Positions 42,227-51,879 of a DNA stretch of 64,000 nucleotides are shown here, one piece after another; position 1 is the first letter of the stretch, and every line of letters starts with the position of its first letter. The DNA is from JAFCUW01 sp049898325 (GTDB lineage Bacteria > Pseudomonadota > Gammaproteobacteria > Burkholderiales > Burkholderiaceae_D). Position numbers and translations under genes: made by a program. The stretch lies in assembly GCF_049898325.1 (NCBI RefSeq), contig NZ_JAFCXL010000004.1:62001-126000 (forward strand). Direction: 5' to 3'. The notes beneath the pieces were generated by a model. It made no database searches. It was not told where the DNA came from and saw only the letters and a program-made list of their open reading frames with translations.

Positions 42227-43450
42227 ATGACGACCTTACGCGGTATCGATTCGGAAATTGGGCGCCTGCGGCGCGTGCTGGTGTGCCGGCCCGGTCTGGC
42301 GCAACGGCGCCTGACGCCGGCCAATTGCGCCGAACTGCTGTTCGACGACGTGCTGTGGGTGTCGCAGGCGCGCAACGACCATGACGCCTTCACCACCGCC
42401 ATGACGGAACGCGACGTCGGCGTGCTCGAGCTGCACGATCTGCTGGCCGACACCATGGCCGATCCGCTGGCGCGCAGCTGGCTGCTCGATCGCAAGCTCG
42501 GCCCCGGCCTGGTCGATGCCGAGACCGCCGCACTGCTGCGCCCCTGGCTCGAGGCGCTCGCGCCGGCGCAACTGGCCGAACACCTGATCGGCGGCGTGGC
42601 CCGCAGCGAGCTGCCGTTCGACATTCCCGGCTTGCTGGCGCGCTGCGCGCGGCCGTCAGACTTCCTGCTGCCACCCTTGCCCAACACCCTGTTCGCGCGC
42701 GACAGCAGTTGCTGGATCGGCGACGGCGTGGTGCTCTGTTCGATGTTCTGGCCGGCGCGCCGCGCCGAAACCCTGCTCACCACGGCGGTCTACCGCTTTC
42801 ACCCCCTGTTTGCGGGCAGCGTGCGCGAATGGTGGGGCGACCCCGATGCCGGCCACGGCCTGGCTTCGCTCGAAGGCGGCGACCTGATGGTGCTCGGCAA
42901 TGGTGTGGTGCTGGTCGGCATGGGCGAGCGCAGCTCGCCGCAGGCCGTGAGCCAACTGGCGCGCACCCTGTTCGCCCAGGGCGGCGCCACCCGCGTGCTG
43001 GCCGTGCAGTTGCCCAAGTCGCGCGGCGCCATGCACATGGACACGGTGTTCACGTTCTGCGACGTCGACCTGGTGACGGTGTTTTCCGAGGTGGTCGACC
43101 AGGTGCAGGTGTTTTCGCTGCGGCCGGGTGAGCGCGAAGGCACGCTCGACGTGCGCGCCGAACGGGGCCCGCTGGTGGCCGTGGTGGCCGAGGCACTCGG
43201 TCAGAAAGCGCTGCGCGTGGTCGAAACGGGCGGCGACGCCTGGGAGTCGCAGCGCGAGCAGTGGGATGACGGCAACAACCTGCTGGCGCTGGCGCCGGGC
43301 GTGGTGATGGCCTACGACCGCAATGTCTATACCAACACGCAGTTGCGCAAGGCCGGCGTGGAAGTGATCACTCTGCCCAGCAGCGAACTGGGGCGCGGCC
43401 GCGGCGGCAGTCACTGCATGTCCTGCCCGATTGAACGCGCCCCCCTTTGA
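42227..43450 (+). CDS. arcA: Arginine deiminase
   Basis: 407 residues from ATG 42227 (a TTG five codons upstream is possible). Guanidino-modifying enzyme fold with catalytic residues Asp159 (FARDSS), Glu216 (EGGD), His270 and Asp272 (MHMDTVF), and the nucleophile Cys397 (GSHCMSCP). It turns arginine into citrulline and ammonia, the first step of ATP-yielding arginine fermentation and acid protection. arcB and arcC follow. A clear FNR/ANR box was not found in the 122 bp upstream. Confidence 0.93.
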   Translation: MTTLRGIDSEIGRLRRVLVCRPGLAQRRLTPANCAELLFDDVLWVSQARNDHDAFTTAMTERDVGVLELHDLLADTMADPLARSWLLDRKLGPGLVDAETAALLRPWLEALAPAQLAEHLIGGVARSELPFDIPGLLARCARPSDFLLPPLPNTLFARDSSCWIGDGVVLCSMFWPARRAETLLTTAVYRFHPLFAGSVREWWGDPDAGHGLASLEGGDLMVLGNGVVLVGMGERSSPQAVSQLARTLFAQGGATRVLAVQLPKSRGAMHMDTVFTFCDVDLVTVFSEVVDQVQVFSLRPGEREGTLDVRAERGPLVAVVAEALGQKALRVVETGGDAWESQREQWDDGNNLLALAPGVVMAYDRNVYTNTQLRKAGVEVITLPSSELGRGRGGSHCMSCPIERAPL

Positions 43451-43480
43451 CCCTGTATCGACCCTGCAAGGAACAAACCC

Positions 43481-44479
43481 ATGAGCTATAACCTGCACAA
43501 CCCAAGCCTGCTCACGCTGATGGATTACAGCGCGCGCGACATCAGTTTCCTGCTCGACCTGGCCAGCGAACTCAAACGCGCCAAATACGCCGGCACCGAG
43601 CAGCCCCGCCTGCAAGGAAAGAACATCGCGCTGATCTTCGAGAAGGCTTCCACGCGCACCCGCTGCGCCTTCGAAGTGGCCATGCATGACCAGGGCGGCC
43701 ACGTCACGTACATCGATTCGGCCAGCTCGCACATCGGCCGCACCGAGTCGCTCAAGGACACCGCGCGCGTGCTGGGGCGGCTGTTCGACGGCATCGAATA
43801 CCGCGGCTATCACCAGAGCGTGGTCGAGGAGCTGGCCAGCTTTTCCCATATCCCCGTCTGGAACGGCCTGACCGACGAGTCGCACCCGACCCAGATCCTG
43901 GCCGACCTCCTGACCATGCGCGAGTTCGGCGAGCGGCCCCTGCACGAACTGGCCTTCTGCTACCTGGGCGACGCCCGCTTCAACATGGGCTGCTCCTTGC
44001 TGATCGGCGGCGTCAAGATGGGCATGGACGTGCGCATCGGCGCGCCGGCCGCGCTGCAGCCGCCGGCCGAACTGCTGGTGCAACTGCGCGCGCTGGCGCT
44101 GACGACGGGCGCGCGCATCACGCTCGAGACCGACCCCGTCAAGGCGGTCGCCGGCGCCGACTTCCTCTACACCGACGTCTGGGTGTCGATGGGGGAAGCC
44201 GAGGATGTGTGGAAGCAGCGCATCGAGCAGTTGCTGCCCTACCAGGTCACCACCGCGCTGATGCAGGCCACCGGCAAGCCGCGCGCGCGCTTCATGCACT
44301 GCCTGCCGGCCTACCACAACCTCGACACCGAGATCGGCCGCCAGATCCACGAGCGTTTCGGCCTGACCGAGGTCGAGGTGACCGACGCCGTGTTCGAGTC
44401 CGATGCGTCGGTCGTGTTCAGCCAGGCGGAGAACCGCATGCACACGATCAAGGCGGTGCTGGTGGCGACGCTCACATGA
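43481..44479 (+). CDS. arcB: Ornithine carbamoyltransferase, catabolic
   Basis: 332 residues. Carbamoyl-phosphate loop STRTR (57-61), HPTQ (in DESHPTQILAD), and ornithine-binding HCLPAY near the C terminus. It splits citrulline to ornithine and carbamoyl phosphate. Start ATG 43481 has AAGGA upstream. Placed between arcA and arcC, it is the catabolic form. Its stop overlaps arcC by ATGA. Confidence 0.93.
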   Translation: MSYNLHNPSLLTLMDYSARDISFLLDLASELKRAKYAGTEQPRLQGKNIALIFEKASTRTRCAFEVAMHDQGGHVTYIDSASSHIGRTESLKDTARVLGRLFDGIEYRGYHQSVVEELASFSHIPVWNGLTDESHPTQILADLLTMREFGERPLHELAFCYLGDARFNMGCSLLIGGVKMGMDVRIGAPAALQPPAELLVQLRALALTTGARITLETDPVKAVAGADFLYTDVWVSMGEAEDVWKQRIEQLLPYQVTTALMQATGKPRARFMHCLPAYHNLDTEIGRQIHERFGLTEVEVTDAVFESDASVVFSQAENRMHTIKAVLVATLT

Positions 44480-45393
44480 AGCTGCTCGTCGCGCTGGGCG
44501 GCAATGCGCTGCTGCGCCGCGGGCAGGCGCTGAGCATGGCCAACCAGCTGGCCAACATCGGCGTGGCGGCGGGCCAGCTGGCACAGGTGGCGATGCAGCA
44601 CCAGCTGGTCGTCACCCACGGCAACGGCCCGCAGGTGGGCCTGCTGGCCTTGCAGGAGATGGCCTACGACGCCACGGCCGTGTACCCGCTCGACGTGCTG
44701 GGGGCGCAGACCGATGGCATGATCGGCTATCTGCTCGAGCAGGCGCTGGGCAACCTGCTGCCCGCCTCGCGCCGGATCGCCACCTTGCTCACCCGGGTCG
44801 AGGTCGACCCGGACGACCCGGCCTTTGCCCATCCGGGCAAGCCGGTGGGGCCCGTGTACGACGCCGAACAGGCGCGCCGCATCGGCGCGCAATACCAGTG
44901 GACCATGGGGCCGGACGGCGCCGGCATGCGTCGCCTGGTGGCCTCGCCGCGGCCCCTGCGCGTGCTGGGGCTCGACGCCATCGCCTGCCTGCTCGCGCAC
45001 GGTACGCTGGTGATCGCCGCCGGCGGCGGCGGCATCCCGGTGGCGCGCGCCACAGCCACCGGCGCGCTCGAGGGCGTCGATGCCGTGATCGACAAGGATT
45101 TTTGCAGCGCGCTGCTGGCGCGCGAGCTGGCGGTCGACTGCTTTGTCGTCGCCACCGACGTCGCCTCGGTGTTTCTCGACTGGGGCAGCGCGCAGCAGCG
45201 GCCCCTGCGCAAGACCACGCCGCGCGAACTGGCCCGGTACCGTTTTCCCGACGGCTCGATGGGACCGAAAGTGCAGGCGGCGTGCGACTTCGTCGAACGC
45301 AGCGGCCGGCGCGCTGTAATCGGCGCGATCGACCAGATCGAGGCCATGCTCGCCGGCGAGGCCGGCACCGAGATCGTTCCCGACGATCAGTAA
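44476..45393 (+). CDS. arcC: Carbamate kinase
   Basis: 305 residues: VALGGNALLRRGQ at the N terminus, THGNGPQVG, VIAAGGGGIPV and the ATDV(A)SV stretch, all typical of amino-acid-kinase-fold carbamate kinases. It makes ATP from carbamoyl phosphate. Start ATG 44476 overlaps the arcB stop. Its 3' end overlaps the convergent porin gene by 7 bp (45387-45393). Confidence 0.93.
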   Translation: MKLLVALGGNALLRRGQALSMANQLANIGVAAGQLAQVAMQHQLVVTHGNGPQVGLLALQEMAYDATAVYPLDVLGAQTDGMIGYLLEQALGNLLPASRRIATLLTRVEVDPDDPAFAHPGKPVGPVYDAEQARRIGAQYQWTMGPDGAGMRRLVASPRPLRVLGLDAIACLLAHGTLVIAAGGGGIPVARATATGALEGVDAVIDKDFCSALLARELAVDCFVVATDVASVFLDWGSAQQRPLRKTTPRELARYRFPDGSMGPKVQAACDFVERSGRRAVIGAIDQIEAMLAGEAGTEIVPDDQ

Positions 45394-46739
45394 AAGCTGT
45401 AGCGGGCCATCAGGCCCAGCCGCGACAGCGTGCCGGCCTGGCCGTCGAAGCGCTCGCGTTTGCCATAGACCCACTCGCCGCCAAGGTCGATATTCTTGAT
45501 GGGCGAGTAGATCAGGTTGAAAAACGTCTCGCGCAGCGTGCGGTTGTTGATTGTCTGCGCGCTGTTGCCGTTGTTGTAGCCGAACGAGGCGTTGGCGCGC
45601 AGCTTGTCGTTGAAGAAGTGCGCATAGCCGAGCACCAGGCCCGTGTTGCGGTCGAAGCTGATGGCGCCCGTGTCGATGGCGATGGCGTAGCCGTTTGAGC
45701 CGTAGAGCTGGTCGATATCGCCATCGACGCGGGTCAGCTGGGCCGTGAACAGGTGTTGCGGGGACGGCTGGTAGTTGCCGCCGATGGCGATGCCGTAGCC
45801 GCGCCGGGTTTGCGTCGTCGAGCGCTTCTCGTGCGTCAGCAGGCGCAGGTTGATGGCGCCGCGGGCGAAACTGCGGTCGAAGCGCGCCACCAGTTGCGGC
45901 AGCCGTTCGTTGGCGCTGGGGCCGCCGAACTGGTCGGCCGGATCTTCCGCCGCCAGCGTCACGCGCACGCCCGTTTGCGCGTCGCCAAAGCCGTAACGGG
46001 CCAGCGTGCGGCGCGAAAACGGCGCCCCCACGGAGCCGGTGAAGTCGATCGTCTCCGGCAGATTGTCCACATCCATGAAGGTCGACCAGGTTTGCCCGAT
46101 CAGCCAGCCGCCGTATTCGCCATAGGCGTGGCGCAGGCGGATCCGCTTGCGGTTGTCGGCGCTGTACGAGTAAAAGTCGGCTTCGACGGTGGTCTTGAAG
46201 GGACCGGCCGCCGTCGGCGTCGAGCTGGCAAAGCCGATGCGCGAGGTCTCGGACGTGAACTGGGTGCGCCCGCGCAGGCCGCCCGCCTGCGCGAGCGGCT
46301 GAAACATCAGGTCGGTGAACACGTCGGGGCCGCTCGACTGGCGAAAGTCGTGCACGGCGTCCGCTTCGGCGTAGCCATACAGGTGGATCGAGGTGCGCGT
46401 TCCCGGCACCACCATGCCGCCCGGTATGGCGCTCTCGGGCACGGCGTCGGCCCCGCTGTACCTGGGCTTGATGCGCGGGTCGGGCGCGCCGACGTCCCGG
46501 CTCGTCGATGAGGCCGCGGCCTGGGCGGTGGGCAGCGCCGGTAGTGCCAGTATTGCCGGCAGCGCCGCGGCGACCGTGCGCCCGGCCTTGAGCGCCGCCA
46601 GTTCGGTGTGCATCTGCTGCACATCGGCGCGCAGCTGGCGCAGTTCGGTGCGCAGTTCCGCGTCGCTCTGGGCGTGGGCGGGCTTGCCGATCAAGCCCAG
46701 CGCGAGCGCCAGGACGGTCAGGATGGGGAAAGCTTGCAT
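45387..46739 (-). CDS. DcaP-like outer-membrane porin
   Basis: 450 residues from ATG 46739, which gives a clean signal peptide (MQAFPILTVLALALGLIGKP, cleaved after AHA). An upstream ATG at 46793 (MKRAALP) has an AGGTGA SD and overlaps the transporter stop; it would add 18 residues before the same signal sequence. After cleavage comes a coiled-coil stretch (SDAELRTELRQLRADVQQMH), as in DcaP trimers, then a beta-barrel ending in ARYSFY. It would pass negatively charged or amphipathic small molecules; here it is next to the arginine/ornithine antiporter. Confidence 0.82.
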   Translation of the reverse strand: MQAFPILTVLALALGLIGKPAHAQSDAELRTELRQLRADVQQMHTELAALKAGRTVAAALPAILALPALPTAQAAASSTSRDVGAPDPRIKPRYSGADAVPESAIPGGMVVPGTRTSIHLYGYAEADAVHDFRQSSGPDVFTDLMFQPLAQAGGLRGRTQFTSETSRIGFASSTPTAAGPFKTTVEADFYSYSADNRKRIRLRHAYGEYGGWLIGQTWSTFMDVDNLPETIDFTGSVGAPFSRRTLARYGFGDAQTGVRVTLAAEDPADQFGGPSANERLPQLVARFDRSFARGAINLRLLTHEKRSTTQTRRGYGIAIGGNYQPSPQHLFTAQLTRVDGDIDQLYGSNGYAIAIDTGAISFDRNTGLVLGYAHFFNDKLRANASFGYNNGNSAQTINNRTLRETFFNLIYSPIKNIDLGGEWVYGKRERFDGQAGTLSRLGLMARYSFY

Positions 46740-46789
46740 GCGATGGACCTGTTTGGATGGGGGGAGATAGGTGGGCAGGGCGGCGCGCT

Positions 46790-48307
46790 TCATGCTGAAA
46801 TCACCTGCGCCAGGCGACCCGTGAACAGCATCCAGACGGCGGCGACGCCGAGCGCGCTGACGACGATGGCGACGCCCAGTTCGGTGCGGGTGAAGACGGC
46901 TGCGCCGGGCGCATGCTCGCGGCGCGCCAGGATGAAGACGAAATTGCCGAGCGCAAAGAAAATGGCGCCCGCAATCATGAACTGGAGGCCGGCCGCATAC
47001 ACCAGCCACAAGCCGTACACGGTGCCGAGCACGCTGTACGCGAGCGCTTCGGCCTTGCCGATCTGGGCATCGGCCCGATAGCGGCCCGTGGCCACCAGCT
47101 TCCACAGGAAGCCGGTCGAACCGATATACGCCGGCAGGATCAGCACGCCGGTGATGGAGAGCATGGTGTTCCAGGCGTTGTCCGAGAAGTAGACCATGAT
47201 CATCACCGCCTGCATCACGGCGGTGGACACCCACAGCGAGAACGACGCCGCGCCGCGCTTGCTGGTGCGGGCGAAGGCCTGGGGAAAGGTGCCGTCCCTG
47301 GCGGCGGCCCACGGCAGCTGGGCCAGCAACAGGGTCCAGACCAGCCACGAGGCCAGCACCGAGATCATGACGCCGCCGTTGACGAGGTACTCGCCCCATT
47401 TGCCCACCAGCGTGCCGAGGATGGGGGCCATCGACGGTGGCGCGATGCCCGCCAGCTGCGCCTGCGACATGACGCCGAACGGCAGCACCGAGATGAGTAC
47501 GTAGAGCAGCACGGTGACGAGAAAGCCCAGCAGCGTCGCGCGGCTGACCGTGCGGGCGTCGGCGTTATCCGACATCACCACCGCGCCCTCGATGCCGATG
47601 AACACCCACAGCGTGACGAGCATGGTGCTCTTGACCTGGGTCAGCACGCTGCCCAGCACCGGACCCGCGACGAGGTTGTCGCCCAGCCGGCCCCAGAAGT
47701 CAGCGCCGAACAGGCCCGCCTGCGCCGACACGCCCACCACGCCGATGAAGACGACGATGGGCACGAACTTGGCGACCGTGCCGATCACGTTCAGGGTGGC
47801 GGTGTTTTTCACCCCGCGCAAGACCAGCCCATTCATCACCCAGCACAGGAGCGAGCCCAGCACGATCGCCGGCAGGGTGTTGCCGCCTTTGAAATACGGC
47901 GGAAAGAAGTAGTTCAGGGTGGCCATCAACAGCACCGCGAAACCGACATTGCCGAAGGCGGAAGAGAGCCAGTAGCCCCAGGCGATCTGAAAGCCGGCAT
48001 ACTTGCCGAAGCCCTGGCGCGCGTACATGTAAATGCCCGATTTCAGCTCTGGCCGGGCTTCGGCGAGCGCCTGGAAACTGCGCGCCAGCATGAAGATGCC
48101 GATGCCGGAGATGAGCCAGCCCACCAGGATGGCGCCCAGCTGTGCATGCTGCGCCATATTTTGCGGCAGGTTGAACGCGCCGCCGCCCACCATGGCGCTG
48201 ACCACCAGCAGGGTCATCGGCAACAGGCCCAGTGCCTGGCTGGACTGGCCGGGCGCGGCGGGCGAGGGTGCTGGCGCCGCGGTGGCGGCAATGCTGGCGT
48301 CGGGCAT
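46790..48307 (-). CDS. arcD: Basic amino acid antiporter, APC family (ArcD/AdiC-like)
   Basis: 505 residues from ATG 48307 (SD AAGGA). Twelve or more hydrophobic helices; APC signature LVVSAMVGGGAFNLPQNMA (unwound GGG helix of TM1) and ELKSGIYMYARQGFG. YWLSSAFGNVGFAVLL and VFIGIEGAVVMS match arginine:ornithine antiporters. It exchanges arginine in for ornithine out, completing the arcABC pathway though on the opposite strand. Proline/alanine-rich N-terminal tail. Confidence 0.85.
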   Translation of the reverse strand: MPDASIAATAAPAPSPAAPGQSSQALGLLPMTLLVVSAMVGGGAFNLPQNMAQHAQLGAILVGWLISGIGIFMLARSFQALAEARPELKSGIYMYARQGFGKYAGFQIAWGYWLSSAFGNVGFAVLLMATLNYFFPPYFKGGNTLPAIVLGSLLCWVMNGLVLRGVKNTATLNVIGTVAKFVPIVVFIGVVGVSAQAGLFGADFWGRLGDNLVAGPVLGSVLTQVKSTMLVTLWVFIGIEGAVVMSDNADARTVSRATLLGFLVTVLLYVLISVLPFGVMSQAQLAGIAPPSMAPILGTLVGKWGEYLVNGGVMISVLASWLVWTLLLAQLPWAAARDGTFPQAFARTSKRGAASFSLWVSTAVMQAVMIMVYFSDNAWNTMLSITGVLILPAYIGSTGFLWKLVATGRYRADAQIGKAEALAYSVLGTVYGLWLVYAAGLQFMIAGAIFFALGNFVFILARREHAPGAAVFTRTELGVAIVVSALGVAAVWMLFTGRLAQVISA

Positions 48308-48418
48308 GGTGGATCCTTGGTGGTTGCGGCTACGCGCTCGGTGATTGATTCGAGGCAGGCCGAGCATGCGCCACGGCCCGTCCATGGTCTGTGTGCCTGC
48401 GCGCTTTCGGCCCCGAAC

Positions 48419-50506
48419 TTAGCCCCTGCGCAGGCGCAGCGCGTTGGCGATGACGGACACGGAACTGAGGCTCATGGCCAGCGCCGCCAGCATCGGCGAG
48501 AGCAGCTGGCCGGTGACCGGGTAGAGCACGCCCGCTGCCAGCGGGATGCCGAGCGCATTGTAGGCAAACGCGAAAGCGAGGTTCTGGCGCATATTGCGCA
48601 CCGTGGCGAGGGCGATCAGGCGTGCGCGCACGATGCCGCGCAAGTCGCCATTGACCAGCGTGATGTGGGCGCTGGCAATGGCGATGTCGGTGCCGGTGCC
48701 CATGGCAATGCCGACATCGGCCCTGGCCAGGGCGGGGGCGTCATTGATGCCGTCGCCCGCCATCGCCACCACCTTGCCCTGGCCTTGCAGCGCTTCGACC
48801 AAGGCCAGCTTGTCGGCGGGCGTGCATTGGCCGTGGAACTCGTCGATGCCGAGATTGCGGGCGACCGACTGCGCGGTGGTGGTGCCGTCGCCGGTGGCCA
48901 TGATGACGCGCAGGCCGCCGGCGCGCAAGCCTTCGAGCGCGGCGCGGGTGTCCGGTTTGACCGGATCGGACAAGGCCAGCAAGCCGGCCAGTGCGCCGTC
49001 GGCGGCGAGGAACATGACGCTCGCGCCCTGCAGCCGCAAGGCCTCGGCGGCGCCGGCCATGCTGGCCCAGCGCACCCCGTCATGGTCCATCAGGGCCGTG
49101 CCGCCCAGCGTGATGCGGCGGCCGCCGACCACGCCACGCACGCCGATGCCGCTGGCCGAGGCAAAGGCGGCGGGCGCGGTCAGGGTCAGCCGGCGCCGCT
49201 GCGCCTCGCCGACGAGGGCGCGCGCGAACGGGTGCTCGCTGCCCTGGTCGATGCTCGCGGCGAGCTGCAACACCGCTTCGCCGGTGAAGCCGGGCGCCGC
49301 CGCCACGCTGTGAAAGACGGGTTTGCCCTGGGTGAGGGTGCCGGTCTTGTCGATGATGAGCGTGTCGACCCGGGCGAGCGCTTCGATGGCGGCGGCGTCG
49401 CCAAACAGCACGCCCAGACTCGCCGCGCGGCCGGTCGCCGTCATGATCGACATCGGCGTGGCCAGGCCCAGGGCGCAGGGACAGGCGATGATCAGCACGG
49501 CGACCCCGTTTAACAGGCCGTACAGCCAGCCCGGCTCGGGCCCGACCAGCCCCCATGCGACGAAGGTGGCCAGGGCGATGCCCGCCACCGCCACCACAAA
49601 CCAGCCGGCCACCCGGTCCGCCAGGCGCTGCATCGGGGCGCGCGAGCGCTGGGCCTGGCCGACCAGTTGGACGATCTGCGCCAGCACGGTGTCGCTGCCG
49701 ATCCTGGCGGCCCGCATCAGCAGACTGCCGCCGACATTGATGGTGGCGCCGATCAGGCGATCGCCCGCGCGCTTGGTGGCCGGCAGCGCTTCGCCCGTCA
49801 GCATCGCTTCGTCGACGCTGCTCTCTCCCGCCACCACCACGCCGTCGACGGGAATTTTTTCGCCCGGTCGCACGCGCAGGCTGTCGCCCACGGCCACGCT
49901 GGCAAGCGCGATCTCTTCTTCGGCGCCATCGGGGCCGACTCGGCGCGCGGTTTTCGGCGCCAGGCCGATCAGGGCGCGGATCGCGCTCGAGGTGTGGGCG
50001 CGCGCGCGCAATTCCAGCACTTGCCCCAGCAGCGTCAGCGACACGATCACCGCCGCCGACTCGAAGTAGACGGCGACCTCGCCGTGGCTGCGCAAGGCCG
50101 CCGGAAACCAGTGCGGCGCGACGGTCGCCACCACGCTGTAGCCGAAGGCGGCGAGCACGCCGGTGCCGGTCAGGGTCCACATGTTTGGCCGCAGGCTGGC
50201 CAGCGACTGCTGCCAGCGCGTGAGCAGCGGCCAGCCGCCCCACAGGACCACGGGCGTGCTCAAGGCCCCTTCGATCCAGGCCTGGCCGGGCAGGTGGCCG
50301 AACATCGCCAGCGCGAACACGCACACGGTGAACGGCAGCGTCCAGTAAAAACGCTGTTCAAAGCTGGCCAGTTCCGGGTTCGCCGCACCGGTGGCGGGTG
50401 GCGTGAGCGCTTCGAGCGCCATCCCGCAGATGGGACAGGGGCCTGCTGCGGGCAGGCGCACCTGCGGATGCATGGGGCAGGTGTAGAGCGCCGCGCCGGC
50501 CTGCAT
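48419..50506 (-). CDS. Heavy-metal (copper-type) P1B ATPase
   Basis: 695 residues. N-terminal heavy-metal-binding motif YTCPMHPQV...CPICGMAL (about 8-30) instead of CxxC HMA domains; TGEALP in the actuator; CPC in IACPCALG (TM6); DKTGTLTQGKP (about residue 386); EHPFARA, the SEHP-type HP motif; GDGINDAPAL. This is a P1B-1 copper exporter (CopA/SilP group). Start ATG 50506 lies 7 nt after the universal-stress-protein stop, so they form one transcript. Confidence 0.88.
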   Translation of the reverse strand: MQAGAALYTCPMHPQVRLPAAGPCPICGMALEALTPPATGAANPELASFEQRFYWTLPFTVCVFALAMFGHLPGQAWIEGALSTPVVLWGGWPLLTRWQQSLASLRPNMWTLTGTGVLAAFGYSVVATVAPHWFPAALRSHGEVAVYFESAAVIVSLTLLGQVLELRARAHTSSAIRALIGLAPKTARRVGPDGAEEEIALASVAVGDSLRVRPGEKIPVDGVVVAGESSVDEAMLTGEALPATKRAGDRLIGATINVGGSLLMRAARIGSDTVLAQIVQLVGQAQRSRAPMQRLADRVAGWFVVAVAGIALATFVAWGLVGPEPGWLYGLLNGVAVLIIACPCALGLATPMSIMTATGRAASLGVLFGDAAAIEALARVDTLIIDKTGTLTQGKPVFHSVAAAPGFTGEAVLQLAASIDQGSEHPFARALVGEAQRRRLTLTAPAAFASASGIGVRGVVGGRRITLGGTALMDHDGVRWASMAGAAEALRLQGASVMFLAADGALAGLLALSDPVKPDTRAALEGLRAGGLRVIMATGDGTTTAQSVARNLGIDEFHGQCTPADKLALVEALQGQGKVVAMAGDGINDAPALARADVGIAMGTGTDIAIASAHITLVNGDLRGIVRARLIALATVRNMRQNLAFAFAYNALGIPLAAGVLYPVTGQLLSPMLAALAMSLSSVSVIANALRLRRG

Positions 50507-50513
50507 GCCAGGC

Positions 50514-51338
50514 TCAGTGCGACAGCAGCACGGCGAGTTGCTGCTGCTCGACCAGGGCGCGCGTCACCCCGCCCAGCGCCCATTCGCGCAGGCGGCTGTG
50601 GCCATAGGCGCCGGCCACGATCAGGTCGCAGGCCTGTCCGAGTGCGATGGCGACCAGCGGCGGCGGGGTGCCGTCCGCTGGCAGCAGCAGCGCCCGGGCC
50701 ATCACGCCGTGCGAGCGCAGCCAGTCCACCACCTGCCCCAGTTGCGCGGACAGCGCGGCGTGGTCTTCGCTGTGCGCGACCTGGACCACGCTCACGCGCG
50801 CCGCGGCGCCCAGCAGGGGCAGTGCATCGCTGAGCGCGCGCCGGCATGCGCGGCTGTCATCCCATGCCACCAGCGCGTGCGCGAGCGGCAGCGGGGCCGC
50901 GGGTGCGGGCACAATCAGCACCGGGCGCCCGGCGCGCATCAACAGTTCCGACAGCTGCATGTGGCGCTGGGTATCGAACAAGCCGCCCGGCGCCGTGTCG
51001 GTGAGGACCAGGTCGGCCCCGCGCGCCAGTTGCACGACATGATCGGCGATCGATACGCCGCCGCTGCTGGCGTGCCACGCCACCCCTGCCGGGCGCGCGC
51101 CCAGGGCCGCGTGAAAGGCGCGCTCGGCAACGGCCGTTTCGCGCCGCAATTGATCGATTTTCCCGGCGATCAGCGCGCCGCTGGCGCAGCCCTCGGCGAT
51201 CATGGTCTGCAGCGGCTCAAAGGCGGCCACCCCCACCAGGCGCGCCTCGAAGCGATCGCCCAGCCGGGCCGCCAGGTCCAGCAAGGCCGCATGCGGATGG
51301 GCCAGTTGCAGGTGTACCAGGATGGTTTTGTAAGTCAC
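50514..51338 (-). CDS. Universal stress protein, tandem UspA domains
   Basis: 274 residues from GTG 51338, set by GAGG six bases upstream. Two UspA modules: residues 1-140 (TYKTILVHLQ ... GRPVLIVPA) and 150-274 (ALVAWDDSRACRRALSDALP ... LIVAGAYGHSRLREWALGG). The second holds the ATP-binding-type G-x2-G-x9-G(S/T)-like pattern in degenerate form. It likely acts in stress adaptation together with the copper ATPase downstream. Confidence 0.87.
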   Translation of the reverse strand: MTYKTILVHLQLAHPHAALLDLAARLGDRFEARLVGVAAFEPLQTMIAEGCASGALIAGKIDQLRRETAVAERAFHAALGARPAGVAWHASSGGVSIADHVVQLARGADLVLTDTAPGGLFDTQRHMQLSELLMRAGRPVLIVPAPAAPLPLAHALVAWDDSRACRRALSDALPLLGAAARVSVVQVAHSEDHAALSAQLGQVVDWLRSHGVMARALLLPADGTPPPLVAIALGQACDLIVAGAYGHSRLREWALGGVTRALVEQQQLAVLLSH

Positions 51339-51541
51339 GGCTGGCCTCGGTGGTTTGACTGAAAACCCCAGCATGGGCCCGACCGCCGCCGACTTCTGTG
51401 TGGATGCACGCTTAGGCTTGCCGGGCACGCCGCTGCGACGCCTGGCAAGCGATGGCGGGCCGTCATAGATGACTTGCCTCGTCTTCGCATGGCTCGCCAT
51501 GCGTCATCCTTGCGCCTTGCCCTCGGCTGCCGTGCATCGCG

Positions 51542-51601
51542 TACGCGCACGTCGCCTACCCGCACGTCGCCTACGCGCATGTCGCCTACGCGCACGGCGA
51601 C
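51542..51601 (+). repeat. 15-bp tandem repeat (four units)
   Basis: Four 15-bp units of TACGCGCACGTCGCC with one or a few changes each (51542, 51557, 51572, 51587). It translates on the minus strand as repeated RVGDV but without a credible gene start. A minisatellite in a non-coding region. Confidence 0.85.
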
Positions 51602-51788
51602 GGCGGACCTGCCGTGATAGCGCCACGTCCGCTCACCGTTGGGCCAAGGAAGTGGATGTGCCGTCGGGCTTGAAGTGACGGTCGGGGACGCAAATGTCGG
51701 CGTCCGTTCGCTTCGGCTGGCCCTCTCAAGACTGATGTGTTGCGGCCAGCCACGCCACTACTGCGCATGAAACGGGGATGAAACGGGG

Positions 51789-51803
51789 ATGACCCGGGGT
51801 CAT
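51789..51803 (+). promoter_or_regulatory. Palindrome upstream of the hypothetical gene
   Basis: ATGACCC-G-GGGTCAT, a perfect 7-bp inverted repeat around one base, 76 nt before the ATG at 51880. It may be an operator for that gene. No regulator is assigned. Confidence 0.35.
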
Positions 51804-51879
51804 GCGCGCTGCGGGTCGACCGCATGCAAAATAGATATTTTTTTGCTATGATCGAGGCTCCACTGGCCGGGCGATCCAC

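Larger units (their letters stand above)
51339..51879. other. Intergenic stretch with repeats, no convincing gene
   Basis: 541 bp between divergent genes. Short open frames on both strands are arginine-rich products of the repeat at 51542-51601 and have no SD. It contains that tandem repeat, two ATGAAACGGGG copies (around 51768 and 51779), a palindrome (51789-51803) and a possible -10 (TATGAT, 51847-51852) for the gene at 51880. Confidence 0.6.

Noticed and set aside
46913..49513. 866-codon plus-strand frame across the antiporter and copper ATPase genes
   Set aside because: Low-complexity H/R/D/Q-rich translation, spans two real minus-strand genes, no start signal.
51335..51595. Small minus-strand frame encoding RVGD repeats
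   Set aside because: Only a translation of the 15-bp minisatellite; no SD and no credible start.
51542..51601. Possible CRISPR array
   Set aside because: Units are directly adjacent, 15 bp long and without spacers.
51469..51678. 69-codon plus-strand arginine-rich frame
   Set aside because: Covers the same minisatellite; product has no recognisable feature and no ribosome-binding site.
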